The notes under the pieces were generated by a model. That model had not been told where the DNA came from and did not search any database. It saw only the letters and a program-made list of their open reading frames with translations. Shown one piece after another: positions 5,757-13,864 of a stretch of DNA of 20,152 nucleotides; positions within the stretch are counted from its first letter, which is position 1, and each line of letters begins with the position of its first letter. Source of the DNA: JAQAZP01 sp965531145 (lineage in GTDB: Bacteria; Acidobacteriota; JAQAZP01); NCBI GenBank assembly GCA_965531145.1, contig CBESOE010000081.1:1-20152 (forward strand), written 5' to 3'. Made by a program: the position numbers and the translations under genes.

Positions 5757-6965
5757 ATGAGCAGTGAGGAGATCAACCGGAGGTGGTTTTTAAAAGCGGG
5801 CGCACTGGGACTGGCCGGGGCCCCCCTCCTGCAGTCCTGCGGCAGCGGGGAGAAGATCACGCCGGTGACCGAAACGGCCGATGCGACCGGTGCGGCAGCC
5901 GATGTGCCCCGGATTCAGAAATACAACACCCTGGGCCGTACCGGGTTGCAGGTCTCGGACATCAGCCTCGGCGGGGCCACCGAGGAACCGGTGCTGCGCT
6001 ACGCCCTGGACCGCGGGATCAACCTCTACGACACCGCCGAGCAGTATCACTCCGGCGAGCACGAGCGCTACATCGGCCAGGCCTTCAAGGGGGCCCTGCG
6101 GGACAAGGTGGTGGTGATCACCAAGCACGTCCACGGCCTCTCGGCTCCGATCACCCGCCAGGACGTGATCGAGCGTTTCGACGCCAGCCTGGAACGGATG
6201 GGCTTCGAACATGTGGACATCGCCATGCTGCACCACGTGGCCGACCCCGCGGTATTCCAGAACGAAGAGTTGCTGGGCGCCTATGAGACACTGAAGCAGC
6301 AGGGCAAGTTCCGCTATTTCGGCTTCTCCACCCACGACGCGGAGAAGGTAATCCCCGGGGCCATCGACTCCGGGCTCTTCGACGTGATGCTGATGATCTA
6401 CAACTCGATCCAGTATCCGGAGCGCAGCGACCTGATCACCCGGGCCCGGGAGGCCGGGATCGGGGTGATGGCGATGAAGACCATGGCCGGCCGGCAGCAG
6501 GACCGGGTGGCCGGCCTGGTCAACGAGAAGACCACCTTTTCCCAGGCGGCGATCAAGTGGGCGCTCAGCGATCCCAGCGTGGACAGCGTGCTGATCTCCA
6601 TCCGTACCTTCGAGCACGTGGATGAATATTGCCGGGCGTCCGGGCAGACCCTGACTTCGGCCGACAAGGCGGTGCTGGGCAAGTACGAGACCGCGGTGAA
6701 CAACCAGTTCTGCCGAATCGGCTGCACCACCTGCCAGGCCAGCTGCCCCGAGCAGGTGGCGGTTGGCGACATCATGCGTTTCGGGATGTACTACGAAAAC
6801 TACGGCAACGAGAAGCAGGCGATCCTCGAATACGCGGCCCTGAATGGCCGCCACAAGGCCCGGGCCTGTCTCTCCTGCACTTCCGGGGCCTGCGAAACGG
6901 CCTGCCCGCACAACCTCACCATCAGGGACCGGCTGGTTCGCTACGACGGGATGCTGCGGGTGTAA
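5757..6965 (+). CDS. Tat-exported aldo/keto reductase lipoprotein with two 4Fe-4S cluster sites
   Basis: The 402-residue protein opens with a twin-arginine signal, NRRWFLKAGALGLAG, ending in the lipobox LLQSC (Cys28), so it should be exported folded and lipid-anchored. Residues about 55-300 form an aldo/keto reductase barrel: LGRTGLQVSDISLGG, then Asp92 and Tyr97 in YDTAEQY, Lys123 in ITKH, and His159/160 in MLHHV, covering the usual catalytic tetrad. The C-terminal part has two four-Cys sets, Cys319/323/326/330 (CRIGCTTCQASCP) and Cys371/374/379/383 (CLSCTSGACETACP), as in ferredoxin-like domains binding 4Fe-4S clusters. Such reductases may take electrons through the clusters as well as from NAD(P)H, and the physiological substrate is unknown. 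Export of a nicotinamide enzyme is odd, since the periplasm lacks NAD(P)H unless the cofactor is bound before export. It is co-transcribed with the LolA-like gene. Confidence 0.9.
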   Translation: MSSEEINRRWFLKAGALGLAGAPLLQSCGSGEKITPVTETADATGAAADVPRIQKYNTLGRTGLQVSDISLGGATEEPVLRYALDRGINLYDTAEQYHSGEHERYIGQAFKGALRDKVVVITKHVHGLSAPITRQDVIERFDASLERMGFEHVDIAMLHHVADPAVFQNEELLGAYETLKQQGKFRYFGFSTHDAEKVIPGAIDSGLFDVMLMIYNSIQYPERSDLITRAREAGIGVMAMKTMAGRQQDRVAGLVNEKTTFSQAAIKWALSDPSVDSVLISIRTFEHVDEYCRASGQTLTSADKAVLGKYETAVNNQFCRIGCTTCQASCPEQVAVGDIMRFGMYYENYGNEKQAILEYAALNGRHKARACLSCTSGACETACPHNLTIRDRLVRYDGMLRV

Positions 6966-7000
6966 CCGTGGTCGGGTAGAATGGGGGCAGGAGGATCGTC

Positions 7001-7690
7001 ATGGCCAAAGATGCTTACTTTACCCCTGCCCTCTTCACCTGGCTCCGGCAGCTGAAGAAAAACAACAACCGCGAGTGGTTCCAGCAGAACAAGAACCGCT
7101 ATCTGGAAGTCGTCCGCGATCCGCTGCTCTGTTTCATCGCCGATTTCGGCCCGCGACTGGAAAAGATCAGCCCCCACTTCCTCGCCGATCCGCGGCCCAG
7201 CGGCGGTTCCATGTTTCGCATTTATCGCGACACGCGGTTCTCGAAGATCAAGAGCCCGTACAAGACCCATGCCGCAGCACAGTTCCGCCCCCAGTCCGGC
7301 AAGGACGTGCACGCACCAGGCTTCTACCTCCACCTGGAGCCCGGGGAGACCTTTGTCGGTGCCGGGATCTGGCATCCCGATTCCAGCGCTCTGGCCGGCA
7401 TCAGGGAGCTGATCGTCGAGGACCCGGCCGGCTGGAAGAAATCGATCTCCGGCAAAGGGTTCAAAAAAGAATTTGCTCTGGGCGGTGAATCCCTCAAGCG
7501 GGCGCCCCGCGGGTTCGACCCCGACCACCCGCTGGTGGAGGACCTCAAGCGGAAGGACTTTGTCGCCTTCACCCGTTTCAGCGAGGAAGCTGCCTGTTCA
7601 CCCGATTTCCTCACCACCTACACCCGGGCCTGCCGGACGCTGAGCCCCTTTGTCCGCTATCTCACCCGGGCGGTGAACGTCCCCTTCTGA
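7001..7690 (+). CDS. DUF2461 family protein
   Basis: The 229-residue cytosolic protein matches the DUF2461 (TIGR02453) family in length and motifs: an opening F-x-x-W-L-R-Q-L-K-K-N-N-N-R-E-WF, then the MFRIYRDTRFSKIKSPYKTH core, GFYLHLEPGETFVGAGIW, and a terminal LTRAV segment. The core with Arg, Asp, Lys and Lys is the family hallmark. The function of the family is not established. GGAGG seven bases before the ATG supports the start, which lies 35 bases after the reductase stop, so it may be the third gene of that operon. It contains no signal peptide or membrane segment. Confidence 0.93.
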   Translation: MAKDAYFTPALFTWLRQLKKNNNREWFQQNKNRYLEVVRDPLLCFIADFGPRLEKISPHFLADPRPSGGSMFRIYRDTRFSKIKSPYKTHAAAQFRPQSGKDVHAPGFYLHLEPGETFVGAGIWHPDSSALAGIRELIVEDPAGWKKSISGKGFKKEFALGGESLKRAPRGFDPDHPLVEDLKRKDFVAFTRFSEEAACSPDFLTTYTRACRTLSPFVRYLTRAVNVPF

Positions 7691-7706
7691 AAACGAGGAG
7701 AGACCC

Positions 7707-9938
7707 ATGTCGTACCACGGTTCCCGACGGAGGATTCCTGCCGTCCTCCTGCTGTCCATCCTTGCGCTTACGCCGGGTTGGGCTGGAGAGTCGGTTCCCG
7801 GAACCACCTGGGAGGATCGCGAAGCACGGTTCGAGCGGTTTATCACGTTTGGCGAGATGGTAAAGGGAGGGGTGGTCACCCCGAACTGGATGAAGGACGG
7901 CAAGCGGTTCTGGCACCCGGCCGGTGAACCGGTGGCTACCCTCTTCCTGGTCACCGATGCCGCCAGTGGTCAGCAGACCGAGCTGTTCCCCATGAACAGG
8001 GTCCGCCCCGGCCTGGCCAGGCTGCTCCAGCGGGATGAGATCAAGGCCGGCGTGGCACTGCAGGACCTCCGACTGGAGGAGGACGAATCCGCGGTCACGT
8101 TCACCCTGGAGGAGCGGCGTTTTCGCTTCCAGTTGGAGAGCGGGACACTGGAGGAACCAACGGAGCCCCCCGGGGAGGATGCACCGGCAGGAACACCCTC
8201 GCCGGACGGCCGCTGGTTCGTGCGGGCCGGGGAGGACGGCCTGTTCATCCGTAAGGCGGAAGCACAGGAATTTACACGCCTCTCCGAAATCGGAGAAGCC
8301 GACCTGACCTGGAGCATGGAGGAGGCCCAGTGGTCCGCCGACGGTGACCACTTTATCCTGCCGCTCTACGATGCCCGGGCGGTGCATAAGATGCCGGTGG
8401 TCACCTGGCTGCCCGACCAGGAGGAGGTGGAATGGGCACCCTACGCCCACTCCGGCGGGACCAACTACCAGGCCAGCCTGTACCTGGTGGACGCGACATC
8501 CGGCACGGTGACGCCCCTGGACACCGGCGAGGAGCCCGATCAGACCATCGTCCTCCTCGGCTGGCGCGAAAGCGGTGAGGAAGCCCTGTTCATGCGACTG
8601 GACGGCCGGATGAAGCGCCTGGACCTGATGGCCGTCCAGCGGGACAGCGGCCGGGTGCGCACCATTCTCACCGACCGGCAGGAGACCTTTATCGAAGGTC
8701 TGCACCTGTACTATGACGCGCAGTGCTTCCACTTCCCCATTGACCAGGAGCGTTTTCTCTGGCGTTCAGAACGTGACGGCTGGTGCCACCTCTATCTCTA
8801 CCGCTACGATGGTACGCTGGTCCGCCGGCTGACCTCCGGCAGCTGGCCAGTGCACGAAGTCAAGGCAGTGGACCACGAAGGCGGCTGGATCTACTTCACC
8901 GGCCAGGCGGACCTGTCCCGCCCCTGGGACCACCACCTCTACCGTATGGACTTCGAGGGGAAGCAGCTGAAGCAACTGACCCAGGGAGCCGGTCTCCACC
9001 GGATGAGCATCAGCCCCGCGTTCACCGGTTTCATCGACAATCACAGCTTCATCGACCGTCCCCCCTCGTCCGAGCTGCGGCGGATGGACGGCACACTGGT
9101 GAGGGTTCTGGACCGCGCCGACATCTCCGAGTTGGAAGCGCTGGGATGGAAGCCTCCGGAGGAGTTCACCGTAAAGGGGGCCGACGGCAAATCGGACGTC
9201 TACGGCGTACTCTGGAAACCCCATGATTTCGACCCCAGGCAAATCTATCCGGTGATAGAGGTGATCTATGCCGGATCGCAAATGCCGGCGGTGCCCCGAC
9301 GGTTCGTGCCCCGGGAATTCGGCTATTACGCGCAGCTCCTCGCCCAGCTGAACTTCGTCACAGTGGTGCTGGATTCCCCGGGCATTCCGGGCCGGGGCAA
9401 GGCCTATCAGGACGTGGTCTACCGGGCCATCGGCCGCAACGAGATCCCGGACCACGCCGCCGCCCTGCACCGGCTGGCTGAAGACAGGTCCTGGATGGAC
9501 ATGACGCGGGTGGGGGTCCACGGCAAGTCCTGGGGCGGGTATTTCGCCCTGCGCGCCATGCTCCAGGCACCGGAGACCTACCACGTGGGTGTGGCCAGTG
9601 CGGTGGCCGCCGACCTGGCCACCACTGCCTGGAGCCCGGTGGTGCCCTACATGGGGACGCCGGAGGAGAATCCTGAGGGCTACGCTTTGGCCTCGTGCCT
9701 CGATATGGCGGACAAACTGGAGGGGAAACTGCTGATCAGTATCGCCACCGCCGACCGCAACACCCCTTTTTCCCAGACCATGCGGATGGTGGAAGCACTG
9801 ATCAAGACGGGCAAGCCCGTGGAGATGATGGTATTTCCCGACCAGCACCACTGGTTGCAGGAAGCAAGCCTCGACTACTTCAATCACATGTTGAAGCGCT
9901 ATTTTGTCGAGAACCTGAATCCAGCTGGTAGCCGGTGA
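7707..9938 (+). CDS. Exported S9-family (dipeptidyl-peptidase IV-like) serine peptidase
   Basis: The 743-residue enzyme has a signal peptide (about 1-26) after a basic start (GSRRR), so it is periplasmic or secreted. Residues about 65-480 resemble the beta-propeller of DPP-IV-type peptidases, including TWSMEEAQWSADGDHF, the YAHSGGTNYQ segment matching the family's Y-x-x-A-G-x-x-N-P motif, and RSERDGWCHLYLY. The C-terminal hydrolase domain carries the triad: Ser608 in GKSWGGYF, Asp683 in ATADRNTPF and His715 in FPDQHHW. The usual GWSYGG is here GKSWGG. These enzymes cut dipeptides from peptide N termini. It starts 16 bases after the DUF2461 gene with a GAGGAG ribosome site, and is followed by a peptide transporter gene. 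Exact P1 preference cannot be read from sequence. Confidence 0.93.
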   Translation: MSYHGSRRRIPAVLLLSILALTPGWAGESVPGTTWEDREARFERFITFGEMVKGGVVTPNWMKDGKRFWHPAGEPVATLFLVTDAASGQQTELFPMNRVRPGLARLLQRDEIKAGVALQDLRLEEDESAVTFTLEERRFRFQLESGTLEEPTEPPGEDAPAGTPSPDGRWFVRAGEDGLFIRKAEAQEFTRLSEIGEADLTWSMEEAQWSADGDHFILPLYDARAVHKMPVVTWLPDQEEVEWAPYAHSGGTNYQASLYLVDATSGTVTPLDTGEEPDQTIVLLGWRESGEEALFMRLDGRMKRLDLMAVQRDSGRVRTILTDRQETFIEGLHLYYDAQCFHFPIDQERFLWRSERDGWCHLYLYRYDGTLVRRLTSGSWPVHEVKAVDHEGGWIYFTGQADLSRPWDHHLYRMDFEGKQLKQLTQGAGLHRMSISPAFTGFIDNHSFIDRPPSSELRRMDGTLVRVLDRADISELEALGWKPPEEFTVKGADGKSDVYGVLWKPHDFDPRQIYPVIEVIYAGSQMPAVPRRFVPREFGYYAQLLAQLNFVTVVLDSPGIPGRGKAYQDVVYRAIGRNEIPDHAAALHRLAEDRSWMDMTRVGVHGKSWGGYFALRAMLQAPETYHVGVASAVAADLATTAWSPVVPYMGTPEENPEGYALASCLDMADKLEGKLLISIATADRNTPFSQTMRMVEALIKTGKPVEMMVFPDQHHWLQEASLDYFNHMLKRYFVENLNPAGSR

Positions 9939-9942
9939 CGGT

Positions 9943-9972
9943 TTGACGGGCGAGGCACCGGTTGGCTATCCT
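9943..9972 (+). promoter_or_regulatory. Sigma70-type promoter of the POT transporter
   Basis: TTGACG at 9943-9948, an 18-base spacer and TATCCT at 9967-9972, 57 bases ahead of the ATG at 10030. The -10 matches that of the 2265-2293 promoter. The transporter can thus be made separately from the peptidase upstream. Confidence 0.55.
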
Positions 9973-10029
9973 CAAGAGTCTGCCGGCTGATCGAAGCCAC
10001 CAGCGAACCCGGTATCCCGAGGAGACCCG

Positions 10030-11388
10030 ATGACCGATAGCAAAACGACCTGGCGCTTCCCCTCTGTCTTCTGGATCGCCAACGGGGCGGAACTCTGCGA
10101 GCGGGCGGCGTACTACGGCACGTTTATCGCCATCACGTTATACCTGACCCGTGTCGTGGGCCTGAGCGACGTCCAGGCCGGCATCATCGGCGGCATGTTC
10201 GGCGGCTGGATCTACCTTGTTCCCTTCTTCACCGGGGCCATCGCTGACCGCATGGGTTTCCGCAAGGCGCTGATCCTGGCCTTCGCCCTGCTCACCGCGG
10301 GCTACAGTTCCCTGGGGATCTTCCACACGTTGTCACCGGTGCTGGTCGGCCTGTCCCTGGTGGTGCTCGGCGGCTCCTTTGTCAAACCGGTGATCACCGG
10401 CACCGCGTCGAAAAGCTCCAGTTCGGTGAACCGGGCCCGGGCTTTCAGCATCTTCTACATGGTGGTCAACATTGGCTCGTTCACCGGCAAGACCATCGTC
10501 GCCCCGATGCGGATCCAGATGGGGGTGGCCACGGTGCCCTGGTTTTCCGCTGCCGCATCGCTGGTGGCGCTGATCTTCGTCCTCTTCTTCTACCATCCGA
10601 AGAAGATCGGCTCCACCCAGGTTACCAGCGCCAGGGAAACCCTCAAGGGCATGTGGATGGCGATGGGGAACATCCGTTTCGACTGCCTGATCCTGATCAC
10701 CGCCGGATTCTGGGCCATCCAGGGCCAGCTCTATGCGGCGATGCCCAAGTATGTGCTGCGGATGGCCGGCGAAACCTACAAGCCCGAGTGGTATGCCAAC
10801 GTAAACCCGCTGGTGGTGGTGCTCTTCGTGGTGCTGATCACCCACCTGGTGCGGCGCTGGAAGCCGGAAGCCTCGATCCTGGTGGCCATGGTGCTGATCT
10901 GCCTCTCGCCCCTGACCATGGCCGCCTCGCACCTCTTCACCACCAATTTCAACATCCTCGGGATGTCGGTCCACCCGATCACTCTCCTGATGGTGATCGG
11001 CATCGCCATCCAGGGGCTGGCCGAGTGCTTTCTCAGCCCCAAGTATCTGGAATATGCGTCAAAACAGGCGCCCAAGGGCATGGAGGGCACGTTCCTCGGC
11101 TTTGCGCACATCAACACCTTCTTCGCCTGGATGTTCGGCTTTATCTTCTCGGGCTTCCTGCTCAAGGCGTACTGCCCCGAACCGGGCACCCTCTCCGAAG
11201 CGGCGCAACGGGCGCACACACTCTACCTCGCCGGTGAGGGGCCGCTGCCCGAGGCCTATGCCAACGCGCACTACCTCTGGTACGCCTACGTGGGGGTGGG
11301 GGTTTTCTCCCTCCTGATGCTGCTGCTCTACATCTTCGTGACGAACAGGATCGACGCCAGGAAGGCAGCTGAGCCACAGGCCGGGTAG
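10030..11388 (+). CDS. POT/PTR-family proton-coupled peptide transporter
   Basis: The 452-residue membrane protein is a major-facilitator-type transporter with about 12 hydrophobic segments. ELCERAAYYG at residues 21-30 is the POT hallmark E-x-x-E-R on helix 1 (Glu21, Glu24, Arg25), which couples proton movement to uptake of di- and tripeptides. Other marks are GAIADRMGFRKALIL (the helix 2-3 loop), GGSFVKPVITGTASK on helix 4, and AFSIFYMVVNIGSF on helix 5. A long loop near the C-terminal end (about 382-410) precedes the last helix. It directly follows a secreted dipeptidyl-peptidase-like gene, so the two plausibly work together: peptides cut outside the inner membrane, dipeptides imported. 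It has its own promoter and a strong terminator. Some POT-like proteins carry other substrates, so the substrate is inferred. Confidence 0.9.
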   Translation: MTDSKTTWRFPSVFWIANGAELCERAAYYGTFIAITLYLTRVVGLSDVQAGIIGGMFGGWIYLVPFFTGAIADRMGFRKALILAFALLTAGYSSLGIFHTLSPVLVGLSLVVLGGSFVKPVITGTASKSSSSVNRARAFSIFYMVVNIGSFTGKTIVAPMRIQMGVATVPWFSAAASLVALIFVLFFYHPKKIGSTQVTSARETLKGMWMAMGNIRFDCLILITAGFWAIQGQLYAAMPKYVLRMAGETYKPEWYANVNPLVVVLFVVLITHLVRRWKPEASILVAMVLICLSPLTMAASHLFTTNFNILGMSVHPITLLMVIGIAIQGLAECFLSPKYLEYASKQAPKGMEGTFLGFAHINTFFAWMFGFIFSGFLLKAYCPEPGTLSEAAQRAHTLYLAGEGPLPEAYANAHYLWYAYVGVGVFSLLMLLLYIFVTNRIDARKAAEPQAG

Positions 11389-11404
11389 TTGATCTGACGT
11401 ATAC

Positions 11405-11440
11405 AAAAGGCCGGGCTTCGATGGGAGGTCCGGCCTTTTC
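11405..11440. terminator. Rho-independent terminator after the POT gene
   Basis: AAAAGGCCGG at 11405-11414 pairs perfectly with CCGGCCTTTT at 11430-11439 over a 15-base loop. It starts 17 bases after the transporter's stop. Because the arms end in A4/T4 it could also stop minus-strand transcripts coming through from thiH. Confidence 0.85.
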
Positions 11441-11461
11441 GTTTCATGGAGTGGAGGCCCA

Positions 11462-11722
11462 ATGGACTGGAAAAAGATGATGTACAACGACAGGTTTCCC
11501 AGGTCCAATACCTATGACCCGGAATTTGTCGCTGGAAATCAGATGGGACCAAACGCCCTGTGGCTGATGGAATGGCTAACTGAAAATATCGAGATCAAGG
11601 AAAACATGAAGGTTCTGGATCTTGGTTGCGGCCGCGCCATGAGTTCTATTTTCCTGGCAAAAGAATTCGGTGCGGTTTGTGACGCGATCTTCAATGAGAG
11701 AGATGGTAGAAAAGAAAAATAG
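11462..11722 (+). pseudogene. Truncated SAM-dependent methyltransferase (N-terminal fragment)
   Basis: The 86-codon frame starts MDWKKMMYNDRFPRSN and goes on to MGPNALWLMEWL and then KVLDLGCGRAMSSIFLAKEFGA, the motif I SAM-binding loop of a class I methyltransferase. A full-length enzyme of this type is about 240-270 residues; here the frame ends 20 residues after motif I in a Lys-rich tail with no further motifs. The base composition differs sharply: about 46% G+C by my count over 11521-11722, against about 70% in the transporter just before it. The convergent thiH stop lies only five bases away. The likely story is a horizontally acquired gene whose 3' part was deleted at this junction. A GGAG ribosome site precedes the ATG, so a short peptide might still be made. 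Confidence 0.78.
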
Positions 11723-11727
11723 TCGTT

Positions 11728-12849
11728 TCAGGCAGGGATAAAACGGCGATCGAAGTCCTTCCACACCGGCTCGAAACCGCGGGCGGCGATTGACGCGGCC
11801 ACAACCTCTGCAGACCGGTCGTCACAGACGTCGAACTGCTCACCGTCATGATCCAGGGGGCTGCTGTATCCCCCCGGACTGGTCTTCGAACCGGCGCTGA
11901 AGCGGGTCACCCCCAGGCCGATCATGTTGTCGCGGAAATCGGCCGATTCGCGGGTGGAGAGCACCAGCTCGGCGTCGGGCAGGGTCAACCGCATCACGCA
12001 GAGCATCTGCACCATGTGGCCGGGGGTCACCCGGTGCTCGGGGATGATCTCCCGGCAGGCGAAGCCCTGCAGCCGGGGGAAACTGATGGCCACCCGGCTC
12101 TTCCAGAAACGCCGGGTGAGGTAGCGGCCATGCATCGCCAGCAGGGCCGCCTCCACCCTCCAGTCGGCCAGGCCCAGCAGGGTCCCGATACCCAGTGAGC
12201 GGAACCCGGCATCCCCGCCGGCCTCCATGGCCGCCAGCCTGGCGCCGAAAACCCGCTTTGGCCCGGCCGGGTGATACCGCGGGTAAATCGACGGGTCGTA
12301 GACCTCCTGGTAGAGGGTCAGGCCATCCACGCCGGCTTCAGCCAGCCGGCGGTACTGGGGGAGTTTCAGCGGTTGAATCTCGATGGCGATGGAATCGAAG
12401 AGTTCTCGCAACCCGCCCACGCAGTCCAGCAGGTAGTCGATGGTCACCGCCCGGGGATCTTCACCGGCCACCAGCAGGATGTGGCGGAACCCTTCCTCGT
12501 GCAGGATCCGGGCTTCGGCCTGGACCTGCCCGGCGGTGAGGGTGGTGCGTTCGATATCCAGGGTGCGGGAGAACCCGCAATAGGTGCAGCTGTTGGTGCA
12601 CTGGTTGGAAAGGTAGAGCGGCGCGTAGAGGTTGATCACCTTGCCGAAACGGCGCTCGGTGATTGCGGCGCTGCGTTGGGCCATCTCCTCCAGCAGCGGT
12701 TCGGCGGCCGGTGAGAGCAGGGCTGCCACCTCCCCCTCACCCGGGCGTTCCGCGGCCAGTGCCCGCCGGGCATCATCCCCTGTGGCGGCGTAGATTCTCT
12801 CGCGCAGCTCCACGAGATCCAGCGTGGTGAGAAGATCCGCGAAACCCAT
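11728..12849 (-). CDS. thiH: 2-iminoacetate synthase (tyrosine lyase) ThiH
   Basis: The 373-residue protein is a radical-SAM enzyme with the C-x3-C-x2-C cluster motif at Cys84/88/91 (NQCTNSCTYCGF). Flanking family marks are INLYAPLYLSN before it, and later HILLVAGEDPRAV, LYQEVYDPSIYPRYHP, IGTLLGLADWR, and STRESADFRDNM near the end. ThiH cleaves tyrosine with a 5'-deoxyadenosyl radical to give dehydroglycine (2-iminoacetate) and p-cresol, and the iminoacetate goes to ThiG for the thiazole ring. Use of ThiH instead of the oxygen-dependent glycine oxidase ThiO fits growth with little or no oxygen. Its ATG overlaps the stop of thiG by one base (TAATG), so it is translationally coupled as the last gene of the cluster. 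Confidence 0.95.
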   Translation of the reverse strand: MGFADLLTTLDLVELRERIYAATGDDARRALAAERPGEGEVAALLSPAAEPLLEEMAQRSAAITERRFGKVINLYAPLYLSNQCTNSCTYCGFSRTLDIERTTLTAGQVQAEARILHEEGFRHILLVAGEDPRAVTIDYLLDCVGGLRELFDSIAIEIQPLKLPQYRRLAEAGVDGLTLYQEVYDPSIYPRYHPAGPKRVFGARLAAMEAGGDAGFRSLGIGTLLGLADWRVEAALLAMHGRYLTRRFWKSRVAISFPRLQGFACREIIPEHRVTPGHMVQMLCVMRLTLPDAELVLSTRESADFRDNMIGLGVTRFSAGSKTSPGGYSSPLDHDGEQFDVCDDRSAEVVAASIAARGFEPVWKDFDRRFIPA

Positions 12850-13664
12850 TACTGACCATCCTTTTCCTCGCGGAGGAAACCGGTGAGCGGGCTGGAGGCA
12901 CGGGCCAGTTTGCTCTCGCCCCCGGCCCCGGCCTCACGGCCCAACACGGCCGCTTCCACTGCGCCCTTGAATGCCCGGGCCATTTTCACCGGGTCACCGG
13001 CAATGGCGATGGCGGTGTTCACCAGCACGGCGTCGGCACCGAGCTCCATGGCTTCGGCGGCGTGGGCCGGAGTACCCAGGCCGGCATCCACCACCACCGG
13101 CACCCCGGCCTGCTCGACGATGATCCGTATCTGGTCCCGGGTGCGCACCCCGCGGTTGGAACCGATTGGCGCGGCCAGCGGCATCACCGTGGCGCAGCCG
13201 GCATCTTCCAGGCGGCGGGCCAGCACCGGATCGGCGTTGATGTAGGGCAGCACCACAAACCCGTCAGCCACCAGCTTTTCCGCGGCCTTCAGCGTTTCCA
13301 CCGGGTCGGGCAGCAGGTAGTTGGGGTCCGGGGTCACCTCCAGCTTGAGCCAGTTGGTCCCCGAAGCGGCCCAGGCCATTTTCGCCAGGCGTATGGCCTC
13401 CTCGGCATCACGGGCACCCGAGGTATTGGGCAACAAACGGTACTTGCTGAAGTCGAGGGCGGAGAGGGTGGCATCCTCAGGGCTGTTCAAGTCCACCCGG
13501 CGCAGGGCCACGGTGACCAGCTCGGTGCCCGAGGCGAGCACCGCCTCGGCCATCACTGCCGGCGAGGGGAACTTCCCGGTGCCGAGAAAGAGACGGGACT
13601 GGAGCTCACAGCCGTCGATGACCAGTGGTTTGATTTCTCTCACGGTATCAATGCCCTTTCTCAT
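12849..13664 (-). CDS. thiG: Thiazole synthase ThiG
   Basis: The 271-residue TIM-barrel enzyme joins 1-deoxy-D-xylulose 5-phosphate, iminoacetate and the sulfur of ThiS thiocarboxylate into the thiazole phosphate of thiamin. Family marks are clear: SRLFLGTGKF near the start, VTVALRR, LLPNTSGAR, and catalytic Lys107 in WLKLEVTPDP, which forms the imine with the sugar. Later motifs are PYINADP, PLAAPIGSNRG, and the phosphate-binding VVVDAGLGTPAHA and GADAVLVNTAIA. The length is normal. It overlaps thiS by four bases (ATGA) and thiH by one base, so stoichiometric co-translation is expected. Confidence 0.97.
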   Translation of the reverse strand: MRKGIDTVREIKPLVIDGCELQSRLFLGTGKFPSPAVMAEAVLASGTELVTVALRRVDLNSPEDATLSALDFSKYRLLPNTSGARDAEEAIRLAKMAWAASGTNWLKLEVTPDPNYLLPDPVETLKAAEKLVADGFVVLPYINADPVLARRLEDAGCATVMPLAAPIGSNRGVRTRDQIRIIVEQAGVPVVVDAGLGTPAHAAEAMELGADAVLVNTAIAIAGDPVKMARAFKGAVEAAVLGREAGAGGESKLARASSPLTGFLREEKDGQ

Positions 13665-13864
13665 CCCCCGCCCACGAAGTGGACGATCTCCAGCGTGTCC
13701 CCTTCGGTGAACACCACGGTGTTCCAGTCCGTTTCCGGGTCGAGGAATTCGCCATTGTGCTCGATGGCCAGGTTGCGGTCCCCGATCCCGAACTGCTCCA
13801 GCAGCACGGAGAGGTGCAGCCCATCCTCCACGTCCCTGGCCGCCCCGTTAATCGTGATCTTCAT
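13661..13864 (-). CDS. thiS: Sulfur carrier protein ThiS
   Basis: The 67-residue ubiquitin-like protein starts MKITINGAARDVEDGLHLSVLLEQF and ends in FVGGG, the flexible glycine tail whose final Gly is adenylated by ThiF and turned into a thiocarboxylate. The intact tail shows this copy is functional as a carrier. It overlaps thiF by four bases upstream and thiG by four downstream. Confidence 0.95.
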   Translation of the reverse strand: MKITINGAARDVEDGLHLSVLLEQFGIGDRNLAIEHNGEFLDPETDWNTVVFTEGDTLEIVHFVGGG

